DNA of 64,000 nucleotides, taken from assembly GCA_034387635.1 (NCBI GenBank), contig JAOANU010000023.1, positions 62,001 through 126,000 on the forward strand, in the 5' to 3' direction. Positions 41,377-51,628 of the stretch are shown here, in pieces (position 1 is the first letter of the stretch; each line of letters opens with the position of its first letter). The notes below the pieces were generated by a model that saw nothing but the letters and a program-made list of their open reading frames with translations, searched no databases and was not told the DNA's origin. Source of the DNA: Rhodosporidiobolus odoratus. Taxonomy: Eukaryota > Basidiomycota > Microbotryomycetes > Sporidiobolales > Sporidiobolaceae. Both the position numbers and the translations under genes were made by a program.

Positions 41377-42365
41377 ATGCTCTCCCAAGTCGCGCTCCTA
41401 TCATTGGCTACTGCAGGTACGTCCGCCTGATTCCTCCCCAGCCTGTCTTCAAAGTTTCTCATCGCTTTTCCATTCACAGCCCTCGCCGTCCCCGCACCTA
41501 CCTCTTCCTCCTCCGTCTTCACCGTCGTCGACGCCTTCCGTTCTTTGCGCTCTCTCGACAAGCGGCAGTACGGCGGCCTGTCTGACGGAGACACGGAAAC
41601 CCTTGCCGGCCTCGAGGACCTTTTGCAAGATGGCCTTGTCGCCTCTCAGACGGATGGCAAGTGCAGCGCTGAGTGTACACCTTGGATCAACGAGATCATG
41701 GCACGTCTCACAATCCCTGTTACCGTCACATGCAGCGCAGTCAGCACGATCTCTGACTTTTGGGGTTTGCCCTTTCTTTTGTCCGCAGGACTGCGCCACG
41801 CTTTCTTCGTCGTACGCCATCGGGAACTGTGCTTGCGGGTCCAGCGAGCTACAGGGCATGAAGACTTGCGGTGACTGTACGTATTTCTTGACTTGTCTCT
41901 CGAGTTCTCGACTCACCCTTCTCAAACCTTACAGGCTTTGGCAGTTCTTCGTCTTCCGACGCCTCAGGCGAGTTCCGTTCCTTGCTTCCGCACGGTCGCT
42001 CAAGTCTGACCAGGAGTGTCACTGCAGACTTCGACGACTACTGCCGCACCTACGGCGGTGGTGACTATGCTTCTTCCGCCTCCTCTCGTAACGGAACCGG
42101 CTTCACGTCCGTCTCCTCCGCCTTCGCGTCCGCCACCTCTCGCTTTTCTTCCGCTGCCTCAATCACCTCATCCCGCGACGACAACGACGTAGGCATTACC
42201 AACACCTCTGGCGGAGGAAGTCGTGCACCTGCTGCGACCGAGAGTCCGAGTGCTGGGGTGAACAGCCAGGAGGAGGGTGGGGACAGCGCCGCGGGTATGG
42301 TGAGAGTCGGAGTAGCGCTGGCGGTGGGAATGGCGGGAGGGGTTGCAGCCGCCTTGGCACTTTAG
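41377..42365 (+). CDS. CFEM-like eight-cysteine GPI-anchored surface protein (paralog)
   Basis: Five exons (41377-41416, 41480-41700, 41789-41876, 41935-41976, 42028-42365) give 242 aa. Signal peptide MLSQVALLSLATAALAVPAP, a KR site (LDKRQYGG), then the cysteine module C-x3-C-x9-C-x11-C-x-C-x10-C-x2-C (GKCSAEC; DCAT; NCACGSS; TCGDCF) and a last Cys in DDYC. Spacings up to the seventh Cys equal those of the gene at 5760. A long Ser/Thr-rich stalk and hydrophobic tail (VGVALAVGMAGGVAAALAL) indicate a GPI anchor. To keep the x9 spacing, intron 2 must start with GC (ATG|GCACGT) instead of GT. Intron 4 (donor GTTCCT) matches the last intron of the paralog in phase. Surface function unknown. Confidence 0.85.
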
Positions 42366-42368
42366 GGT

Positions 42369-42430
42369 AGTCTTCCTCGATTCTCCGTTCCCCGAGCTTA
42401 GTCTTCCTCGATCCTCTGTTCCCCGAGCTT
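42369..42430. repeat. Tandem 31-bp duplication
   Basis: Two head-to-tail copies (42369-42399, 42400-42430) of a 31-bp unit that starts AGTCTTCCTCGAT and ends CCCCGAGCTT, differing at two C/T positions, just after the stop of the CFEM-like gene. Likely within its 3' UTR. Confidence 0.85.
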
Positions 42431-42632
42431 TCGAACTCTCCCGTTTCCTCTGACGAATTTCAATATCCAACTGTGGCCATCCCGACTGGTATACAGGATG
42501 CCTGCGCATTGCACCATGTTGGGGTGAGAAGAGCCTGTCTCCTGTCGCGAGCGAGACCCCGAAATCTGCGCGTTGATGCCGACGCTACACAGCGCCTCTG
42601 CGCTATCCGGCACACGGTCTGCCGCTGCGCGC

Positions 42633-43305
42633 TTACTGCCACCTCCGCTGCAACTGGCGAGTTGTGGTCCTGTACCTCGCCGCCATCCTCAAGCCCATCC
42701 TCGGCTCGGTCCCGAGAGACGCATACGGGTTCTGACCCTGCGGACAGACAAGGTCAGGCTTGAGCAGGGAAGCGGGACGCCTGAGAAGACGCACCGGGTA
42801 CGGGTTGGCCGGGTGCGACTTGCCTTCCGGATTTGCAGCGTTGAAGGCCTCGAAGCGCTGCTTCATTGCCTGGCCTTCTTCCAACAGCTCCCGGACAACG
42901 TCGCAGAGGCTCTTAGCTTGCTCCATCTGCGGGTGACGCCAAGGTCAGCAGGGAAGGAGCGCTAGCGAGGGAAAGACGCACCAGCTCCGGCTTCCTGCGA
43001 ATGGTGTTGTTCCGTACGCGCTCGCCGATGCTCTTCAGGTCGAGGAGGACAAAATGCTGCGCGGTCCGGACGCCGACGTACTCGCGCGGCCACTCGCCAT
43101 CTAGCGCGAGGAAGAAGAGCTACTTCCAGCATTGTGGGTGATTCCCGAAGAAATTGCCGATGGAGTTGCGGAAGTCGACAATGGACGCCTCCCTGATCGC
43201 ATGGCCGGTCCGCGCTGCATTGGCATCGGAGTAGGGGAAGTGCACGAGTGCTTCCTCGAACGTGCGGAAGGGGAGCTCGTCGCCGATGGTGAGCTCAAGG
43301 GACAT
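42633..43305 (-). pseudogene. Unrecognised gene with an in-frame stop
   Basis: ATG at 43305 starts SLELTIGDELPFRTFEEALV ... FRNSIGNFFGNHPQCWK, then TAG, and the same frame goes on LFFLALDGEWPREYVGVRTA ... SIGERVRNNTIRRKPEL up to a GTGCGT donor. After an intron ending CCCGCAG the next exon begins MEQAKSLCDVVRELLEEGQA. The 23 bp around the stop begin GT and end AG but are too short and of the wrong length to be an intron. So either a recently broken gene or a base error at the TAG. I do not recognise the family; the helical, charged make-up says little about function. Confidence 0.5.
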
Positions 43306-43945
43306 GGCCGAAGGCGCACTTTGCGTAGCTCTGTGTATACAACAGTCGGGCGCGTGGGAGGAAGCAGGAAGGGCTGGGACGGTGGCAGGAGGGGGAGGGA
43401 CTTGCGCAGGAGAAGACGCGAGAAGGGGAAAGAGCGAGCGGGTAAAGGTGGCGGCGAAGGCGTCCTGAGCGAGAGAGACGTTTGATAGGCGGGACGTGCG
43501 CGGCGAGGCGAGGCAAAAACACCACCGACGAGGTGCTATCTCGTCTTACGCTGTGCTGTATGTAGGTCCGCTGTCAAGGGAGTTCCTAGGGATTCAGCGG
43601 TATCAGCGTTATCGCCCGGCTGAGAAGGTCACTTCTCGCTTCCCCGTCAGACAGGTATACAGCAAGCAGTATACTCTCGTCGTACATCTAAGCATCGGCG
43701 TCCGAGCGAATCGGTCGACAAGATACCACTCGTATCGCCCCTCTTCCGGAGGAGGAGGAGGAGAGTGCTTTGCGGAAGAAGGCGGCAGGAAGCGGATTGT
43801 CACCCGGCCGAGCCGCTTTCCCCCTTGATCAGCTGTTTGAGCCCGTCGTTCTTGCTCTTGATCATTGCGTTACCTTTCTCAGCTGGGAATCAAGCATTTC
43901 GCAGCCCCCCTCGCTGATCCCTATTCAGCGCAACCGTCTCTGACT
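43306..43945. other. Intergenic, divergent promoter region
   Basis: 640 bp between the start of the minus-strand broken gene and the amidase start. No gene seen; must contain the amidase promoter. Confidence 0.5.
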
Positions 43946-45720
43946 ATGTCTTCACTCCACTCTCTCGCCATCTCCGAACTACACTTCGCCTATGCCTCCC
44001 GGTCGCTCACCCCTACCGACACAGTCCGGGCGATTTACGATCGTATCGAAGCGTACCGCGCCAAAGACCCAGCCGTATGGATCGACGTCATCCCCCTCGA
44101 AGACGCCCTCTCAGCCGCATCCACCCTCGAAGAGCAGTACAAGGAAAAGCCAAAGCCAGCGTTGTACGGCGTACCTTTCTCGGTGAAGAACTCGATTGAT
44201 GTCAGGGGATACAAGACGACGCTTGCGTGTCCGACGTTCGCTTATGTACCGGAGAAAACGGCGCCGGTAGTGCAACGGTGTATCGATGCCGGTGGCATCT
44301 TTGTGGGCACGACAAACCTTGATCAGTTCGCTACAGTACGTTTGAAGTTGCTGGTCTCTTTCTCCTCCGCGATCACAGGGCCACGATAGGCCGAACCTGC
44401 ATTTCTCCGAATCCCACACCCGCTTTTCCTTTTTCCACAGTAGCTGACGTGCTCTGCTTTTTAGGGTCTCGTCGGTCACCGCAGCGCTTACGGAACACCT
44501 CGTTGCGTCTTCGATAGTGAGTATGTCTCTGGAGGAAGTTCGAGCGGATCAGCCGTTTCGGTTGGCGCTGGACTAGTCTCCTTGTAGGTCCCTTTCCATC
44601 CCGACCTGCTTCTCCGTGTTCCACCCTCAGTTCCACGCGAACCCGTCTCTCTCCGTGCAGCTCGGTCGCTACCGATACCGCCGGTTCGACCCGAGTTCCC
44701 GCCTCCCTGAACGGCCTCATTGGTCTCAAACCCACCTTGGGCACTCTCTCAACCGTAGGGCTCATCCCCGCTTGCAAAACCGCCGACTGTATCACCGTCC
44801 TCGCCAAGACTATCGACGATGCGAAAGTCGCCTGGGGGGTCATGCGAGCCTTCGATGAGGAGGATGATTATGCTCGAACTCCGCTTCAGTTGGCGGCGTT
44901 GAATATGTTGCCGAGGTTGGCGGGGAAAGAGGGCGGAGTCAGGTTTGCTACGCCGCCCGAAGAGCTCTTGGGAGTGTTGAGTGAGCCGTATGCGAAACTT
45001 TGGGGGGAGGCAGTGGAGAAGTTGGAGAAGGCCGGAAGCGGATTTGTGAGGGCGAAGGAGTTTAGCTACGAAGCGTTTGAGGCAGCGAATATTATGCTGT
45101 ATGGATCGTGCGTTAGCTCTTTCAACCATCTTCGGGACGAGGAGACCGCGCTCACACTTTTCCCCTCTGTGCCCTCCCTGGTCGTTCTCGGATCCCTCTA
45201 TCCGCGCACTGTCTACATGCCGACGCGCTTTCCGTTTCGCCGTACCCTGTCCGTGGCAATCCCAACTTCCGACAGCTCCATCGTGGCTCAACGTCTCGTC
45301 GCCTTTGACGACTACCTTAAACGATACGGCTATTCCTCCCTTCACCCCGTCATCTCCGAGATCTTCAAATCCTCCTCCGGCTTCGACTCGGTTCGAGCCT
45401 ACCAAGACCTCTTCCTCCTCGCCTCGTACAAACGCAAAGTCGAACTCCAATACCGAGACAACATTGACATTCTCATCGTCCCCTCCACGACGGTTCATTG
45501 GAAAGTTAAAGAGATTGACCAAGACCCGATCGGACGTAACAAGGTATTGGGCAGCTTCACGCATTTCGTCAATTTGGTCGACCTTTGCGCTGTGTCGGTA
45601 CCGGCGGGGACTTGGATTAACGATAAGGGGAACGAGATGCCGTTTGGGATAACGCTAATCTCCACGCCGGGTCGGGACGAGGATATCTTGGAGCTGGCGA
45701 GGAGGTTCACGACGCTGTAG
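43946..45720 (+). CDS. Amidase, allophanate-hydrolase type, stand-alone
   Basis: Four exons (43946-44335, 44465-44583, 44661-45107, 45276-45720) give 466 aa. Amidase-signature core: catalytic Lys in [14 protein letters not shown], the cis-Ser region [12 protein letters not shown] ... [10 protein letters not shown] and nucleophile Ser in [20 protein letters not shown]. The second half has [20 protein letters not shown] and [19 protein letters not shown], stretches I associate with allophanate hydrolases (AtzF, and the amidase half of yeast Dur1,2), which split allophanate to ammonia and CO2 in urea breakdown. No biotin-carboxylase part is attached or nearby. The usual C-terminal extra domain of AtzF is absent. 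A different small amide as substrate is possible. Confidence 0.88.
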
Positions 45721-46091
45721 TTGGGCCAGAGGAAGAGGGTGCAACATAAATGTAGGACAAAGAAGGAGAAAAGGGAGAAAAGACTGCTTTGCTGGCGAAA
45801 TTGTATGGCCCGTCAACGATGGAGCCCGTGGGCTTTTCTGAAAGCGCCAGGAAGTCGCTTCCGCGACGACCGGCGTCCTCAGAGACAGTGCTACAGGAAA
45901 GAACCTCGAACTGCCGAAAGTGCGAAGGGAGAAGAGCGCAAAGCGTAGCAGCAGTTCTGGCAGCCTGAGCGTATTGCTACTGTGTCTGAGGAGCTTGTAG
46001 GCAGTCGAAAACACTCCATGTAGGTAGCAAAGTAGTTGTAGTGATTTAACTTTCGCCAGCTCATCCTCTCTCTCCCGCAACTCACTCCAGC
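45721..46091. other. Tandem intergenic spacer
   Basis: 371 bp between the amidase stop and the next plus-strand start; no feature seen. Confidence 0.5.
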
Positions 46092-48617
46092 TTCATGACA
46101 TCCCTCGAGGTAAGCTGTCAGCGCGTCTACTGACGCCGGAATGTTACTGACAGAGTGCACACACAGGACTTTGATCGGATCATCAGCTCGACGATCAAGA
46201 AGGGGAAACTGGGGTCGAGCGTGGTACAGAGTGCTACGGAAGCCGCGGTAGCCAATATTCAGGTACGCCCTCTCCACCAGCATAAGTGAAGGTGGACTGA
46301 CCGCTCGTGCAATTGTAGGCCGACTCGCACCTTGTTTCGACCCTCTTTCGCCAACACAAGAAGGCCTCTGCCGGCAACAAGTTGGTTTCCCTTTACCTGA
46401 TTGACGCTATTGCGCGCGAGGCACGCTCAAAGCAGAAAAAGCTCGACAAGGAGGGCAAGGGCAAGCCACCGGCGGCGGCTTCTCCTGAGATTGGCTCGAC
46501 GACACCTTCGGGCAGTCCGGCTCCCGGAGACGGGGCTAGTAAGGGAGACGGATCCTTCGCTACTTTCCTCAAGAAGCTTGAAGCGCTGCTCGGCAAGATA
46601 TTGCTTGATAATTGGGAGAATGGGAAACAGGAACATAGGGTGCGCACATCGCCTTTTCTTCGCCTTGTCGAGGGTTGCGTCTCATATTCTTCGTCGTGAG
46701 CTTGCAGGAGAAGGTTCGCAAAGTGCTGGACATCTGGATCAAAGCCTCAACGTTCTCGTCTGCCGCCTTGCTCCGCATCAACCAGAAACTGCTCGCCGCC
46801 TCAAGCAGCTCGTCGGCCTCCCGAAATGCCGATGCCAAGTCCGCTTCTCCTGCGCGCAGGGAACCCTCACCTAGCCCAGGTAAAGATTCTCTTCCTCTGT
46901 CTGCCTGTCAAGCCAGCAATCGCGAATGCGGCGCCGATTGGGCAGGCATCTTTTCCTCGCCTGCATTTTGCGCCTATTGTGCTCGGAGTAGCCGTTCGCC
47001 ATTTCGTAGCGACCGAAGCGCAATGCCAGTCCACGTATCGTTCTCCCTTTCCGCTTCATACAAATGCCCCGAATTGTCGCAGAGGAATCGAAACTAAAGC
47101 TATGCTTTTTGCTCGTTACCCCACACTCCCCACCTACACTCCTTCTGTCGTGGTACCTCCTTCACACCGTGCTACAGGTCTATCTCCGCCACGAGAACCT
47201 ACCTCGACCAGCGCGCCGGCCGGTCCCGCACCCTTGGTGGGTGGGTCCGCAATTCCCGCCAACGTTCTCGCCCTTCTCGCCGCATCGTCTTCGACTCCAC
47301 CTTCGGCCGCGGCACTCGAGCAGACTCACCAGGATAACGTCGAAAGTGAAGTGGAGCGTGTGCTGAGAGAAGCAAGGGGAGAACCAAAGCCAACGTACGA
47401 TCTAGCTTACCTGATCCTCTCCCAGGTTGAAAATAGCTCAGCCGCCTTGTTTGTCCCCTTGCAGACCTTCCTATAGCCAACCTCCACCTTCGCAAGCGCC
47501 TTACTCTTCGTCTTCTTACCCGCCTCCACGCTACGAACAGCCATCGCATTCGTCCTATCCTCCCCAGGAGCACCACCGTCGATCTTCTTACCCTTCCCAC
47601 ACGCACTACGCTGGTCCTCCTCCAAACGGTTCTCCTGGCGTCGCCCGAAATCCTTCTCGGTATGCCGATGTGCAGCGAGTCGAGGGCAATGGTAATGCTT
47701 CTCATGGTTTGCCGGGAGAGTACGAAGGGGCGGACTCGTACAATAACGGCGGTAACCGCGGTGGTTTCGACGACGACGAGTGGGGCGCGCCGCCGTCTCA
47801 ATCTGGCTACAACAACACCCATAGACCGCAGTACCAGCAGCATCAACAGTCGGACTACTCTCAGCCGCCGCCGCCACCCTTCGGGCAGAATCAACAGAGG
47901 GCATCGTACGAACGGCCCGGGGGCAACCGCGGTCAAGTCCGTTCGTATGACGACAGCTTTGGCGGTGGTAGTGGTAAGGAGTACAGAGGGTCGTATAAGA
48001 ACGACATAATGGATCAGCCGCCTACGAAGAAGCCGTTCGAGCCGGCGGGTCAGATGGCGCAACCTTCTCAATCTGCTTCAAGTTCCGCCTTCCCTCGCCC
48101 TCAGCAGCAACAGCAGCAGCAACGGCTCGACCCCGTTTCTGCGCCACCTGAGACACCTTTTACGCCTTTCGTCCCTCCTCCTCCACCCGTAGTCAGCACT
48201 CCAAACATCGCGCCCGATCCGACACCCTCCGCCATCCCTGCACCTACACCCGCCTCTGCCACACCCATTGCCGCTCCTCCTCCGCCGCCCGAGCCTTTCA
48301 ACCCAACCACCTTTACCGCTACGACCCCAACCAACTGGACCTCCTTCCACCTCTTCCTCCGCACCTCTCACCCCTACTTTGCTTCCCTCCCTCGTCCACC
48401 CAACATGGACGAAATGCTCACTCTGTGCGCTCCTTCCGCTTGGATGTCTCTAGGTCAGCCTAGGGTCGCGATGGAGGAATTGGGCGAGAGGGAGAGGAAG
48501 TGGGTTGAGATGGTGGGTATGGCGGTTTTGGGCAGTATGCAGGGCATGGGGATGGTAGGGATGGGGATGGGGATGCAGGGAGGTGGTACTGGGACGATGG
48601 GAGGGACGGGACAATAG
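46092..48617 (+). CDS. RNA polymerase II CTD-interaction-domain protein
   Basis: Six exons (46092-46106, 46167-46262, 46319-46639, 46708-46879, 47178-47394, 47465-48617) give 657 aa; exon 1 is 15 nt. Residues ~5-165 form a CID: IISSTIKKGKLGSSVVQSAT, HLVSTLFRQHKKASAGNKLV, SLYLIDAIAREARSKQ, EALLGKILLDNWENGKQEHR, KVLDIWIKAST. Such domains bind the phosphorylated Pol II tail and act in transcription termination and RNA 3'-end control (Nrd1/Seb1, SCAF4/8). The rest is low-complexity (Tyr/Pro/Gln/Gly-rich, with a Gln run). I see no RRM, which Nrd1 and Seb1 have, so the precise ortholog is open. A loop of ~35 residues (PPAAASPEIGSTTPSGSPAP) is inserted in the CID. Convergent with the MYND gene at 48775. 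Confidence 0.85.
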
Positions 48618-48774
48618 GAGAGTGAGGTGGGGTTCGTGGGTAAGGCTTTTGTAGGATACCGCGGCGGGGCACTTTTGGTTGTTGCCGAAAAACCAGCTTT
48701 TCCTTCTCTCTCTCTCCTCTCGTCCTTCTTACTGGAACAAGCTATCACATCTTGCGTCTTATCCTACGTATGAA

Positions 48775-49793
48775 CTAGATGTGTGGGTCTTCGCAAACGC
48801 ACTCGGCCGTCAAGTCTGCGAGGATCTTCTCTGCCGCCTCTGAATCAGCCTTCGCTACCTCAGACCTCACAAACTCAAGGAGCGCACCATGAGCTGCAGT
48901 CTCGAGCTCAATCAGTTTGACCAGCTCGTCACCGCTCTGCTCGCGACGGATGAAGTCGAGGGCCACACGACTGAAGTAGCGATGCAAAAGCAGATTCCAC
49001 CACTTTTTCTTCTCGAGTTCCTCGCTTCCAGAGAGGATTCGGCTGCTCCACCCGGAGACGACGTGGAAGGGGTTGATCTCAATCTGAGGGAGCACTGGGA
49101 TGTGGTTCAAGAGGGTGTTGGCGAAGTCGGGGTGACGGAAGAGACGTTGCCATTCTTTGGTGCGAATCTCGCGAAGGTATTGCTGACGAAGGGGGAAGGG
49201 GAGAGGCTTCGGAGAGTCTCGAGTCAGGTTGTCGAGGAACTCCTGCCAGCTTCGCGGTCAGTAACAGTGCGCACAGTGTCACTCAGTACCCAAAAAAGAG
49301 AAGGTCAAGTAGGAGGGAGGTGGAAAACCCACTCACCCTGAAGAACAAAGGATTCACCCCATGGACAAGGAAGAGACTCTCAAAGATGGTCATGATCTTT
49401 TTTGGGTCTTTGGCGGTGCGCAGAATCGAGTTTTGACAGATGGCTTCGACTTCGTCCTTCTCGAGTGGAGGGAACTGAAAGGGATTTGCGCGGTGTCCAC
49501 AGACTTTCGAGTGCCAGGGCCAGAGCTAGAGAGACGAAAGGGGGAAACAGAGAAGCGTCAGTGCCTCCACTCCCGAAAGGGAGCGGAGAAAGGATTGCAA
49601 GAATGGGGACAAAGAGCTGATGAAGAGAGGCGAGAAGAGGAGGACTTACCAGCTTCTGATGCTCCGCAGAGCAAAAGAAAAGCTCGATTCTACTCTTGGC
49701 GCAGCGAGAACAGCGCAACTTGGCGCTTTCACCGCAGACGAGGCAGGGTTGACTAGAACAAGAGAAAGTCGACGAAGACGACGGTACAGACAT
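48775..49793 (-). CDS. MYND zinc-finger protein (intact family member)
   Basis: Three exons (49793-49650, 49525-49337, 49242-48775) give 266 aa. Finger: CLVCGESAKLRCSRC ... IELFFCSAEHQKL, then LWPWHSKVCG after intron 1, with all ligands present. C-terminal helical domain (EFLDNLTRDSPKPLPFPLRQ; WWNLLLHRYFSRVALDFIRR; LLEFVRSEVAKADSEAAEKI) resembles in size and plan that of the members at 40047 and 51067. Exon 2 is 63 codons, as in the neighbour at 51067. Upstream, 324 bp separate it from the next MYND gene in the same orientation, indicating tandem duplication followed by strong divergence. Confidence 0.88.
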
Positions 49794-50117
49794 GGTGGGG
49801 TGGCAAGGTTTTTGTGATGATCGCCTATGGAGCGTGAGTGAGTGTAGTTCACAGTCTATGTTCGACGATCAACGAGGAAAGGGAAGAAGGGGAAGAGAGG
49901 AGAAGAAGCTCGTCTTCATCTTATTGCCGCGGACATCTGTACTTTTCTTGAGCGTGCGCTGTTCGTGCTCGATGTATCTATATCCAATGTAGGTTCCCAG
50001 TCGATTGCAACCTGATCGCGAGGGAAGAGCTTTGAGCAACAGGCGCGCGGTTCTCCGTCAAATGCTGCCAAACCGAAGGAGCTCAAGAGTGCGATGGGAA
50101 ATGGGACACCCGTCAAG
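49794..50117. other. Spacer between tandem MYND genes
   Basis: 324 bp; promoter of the 49793 gene and terminator of the 51067 gene would lie here. No specific signal identified. Confidence 0.5.
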
Positions 50118-51067
50118 CTACATCGCCCGCTTCGACTGACCTTTCTTGTGGCCCTCTTGTAAAGTCGCTGTAATGGCATGAGCTTCTGCCGGATGTGTAC
50201 GAGCGAGACGTTCAAGCTCCCTCAGCATCGTCCGTCCGTCTCCGCCACAATGCGACAAGACCTGTGGGTCCCGCAACTCAAGGCAGAGGAGGGTGTAGTG
50301 TACGAGGGCATGGTGGGTGAGCGAGGTAGCCCACTTCTCTCCGTAGTCGACCCGTACGTTACTCATCATACCCGGGAGGGCAGGCGCCGTGAGCGAGAAC
50401 GGGCGTTGTGTGGTCTGGCTTATCTCGAGCAACGATGCTTCAGAGTTGGTGAAGATGGATGAAGGGTCGGCATCGCTCCAGAACGTACGCAGCTGATGCA
50501 GTGTTTGAAGGATAATCTGCTCTACGTCGCGAGCCAGGGGCAATGACGAAGGCGCAGGGTGGAAAAGGTTTCGAGGAGTTCGATGAAATCAGGAAAGTTA
50601 GCACGGAGGTCCTCGCGGTAGAGAGAGAACAGCCGAGGTCGAGAGGAAGATGGGAAAAACGTGGGGAACCAGTCAGCCTACCTCCGTCTGGTCGGGGCTA
50701 ACATGCACAAGACTACACAGACTGAGCAGTATGTTACTTGTGCCAGGTTCACCGCCAGGAAGAGTATCATGGAGATGGCTTTCAAGCACGGCGATTTCAC
50801 CTGCCGAGAGTCGCGGCCAGAGAAAAGGATTGCAGCGTTGGCCGCAGACCCGTTTGTGAGTTGGCCAGATCTGCGCACCACTCCGTCAGCTCGACAATCT
50901 TGATGGAGGTCCATAAGAAGGAGGAGAAAGAGATGACGATGACTGACCAACTTCTGATGTGCCCTCGAGCAGAGGAACAGCGAGAAACCGCACCCTGCAC
51001 AGGCGCCGCACATTTGCGTAGTCTCTTCGCCACATACGCTGCAGTCTCCCTTTTCGACTGAGCTCAT
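50118..51067 (-). pseudogene. MYND zinc-finger gene with probable frameshift
   Basis: Exon 1 (51067-50948) encodes CSVCGEETTQMCGACAGCG ... FSLFLCSRAHQKL; exon 2 (50870-50682) IWPTHKRVCGQRCNPFLWPR, both perfect for the family. Exon 3 seems to begin near 50616 (DLRANFPDFIELLETFSTL), but around 50545 the coding frame shifts to PLARDVEQIILQTLHQLRTF and then stays open to the TAG at 50118 (SLTHHALVHYTLLCLELRDP; GRTMLRELERLARTHPAEAH). No plausible intron joins the two frames, since the available GT-AG is only ~26 nt. So a one-base indel or a sequence error is likely. Everything else looks functional; closest in sequence to the relic at 4529. Confidence 0.6.
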
Positions 51068-51628
51068 CCAGTCGCTGGTAGGGATGTTTGACGAGGTTGA
51101 ATGTTGTGGATCTGTGAAAAGTGAAGAATCAAGGGGATACGGAGACGTCGCTGGCCGCTACAGGCCCTAGCTGAACACTCGAATGGAGTAGTGGTATCGC
51201 CTTTCAGCCGGGACAGCGAGATCGACGTGCACTCGACAAGGTTGGAAAGAAAGAGAGCCAGCTCGCCTCGGCCCATAGAACCGGTGAATCGCCTTGGTCC
51301 GGCTGTGCGATGATGGATCCGACGTTGCGAGTGCACAATGCGAGCTCCGCTTAACCATCCTTGACCAAACGGGGGCGAACGTGAATTGCTTTGCCTTCGC
51401 GCGTCTCACGAGTCAAGGATGCAAAGAGACACTATGCATTACTCGATATCGGGTATTGGTATCAATACGCATGCTTGTGTATACAGCAGAGGTGGAGCGA
51501 CGAAGAAGAAGAAAAAAAAGACCTATGAAAACCAGCTAACCAAAAAAAACCATCAACAGGAAAGAAAGGACGAAGATTGCGGAGATGACCTGAGTTCCAG
51601 GAGCAGAGGGAGGTAGGGGAGAGAGTGA
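51068..51628. other. Intergenic stretch
   Basis: 560 bp between the start of the MYND gene and the stop of the Rds1-like gene. No gene seen; A-rich near 51500-51560. Confidence 0.5.

Noticed and set aside
44749..45564. Minus-strand open frame opposite the amidase
   Set aside because: Shadow frame of GC-rich coding sequence; amidase motifs on the plus strand are decisive.
47199..48071. Arg-rich minus-strand open frame opposite the CID gene
   Set aside because: Shadow of the low-complexity coding exon; composition follows from the other strand.
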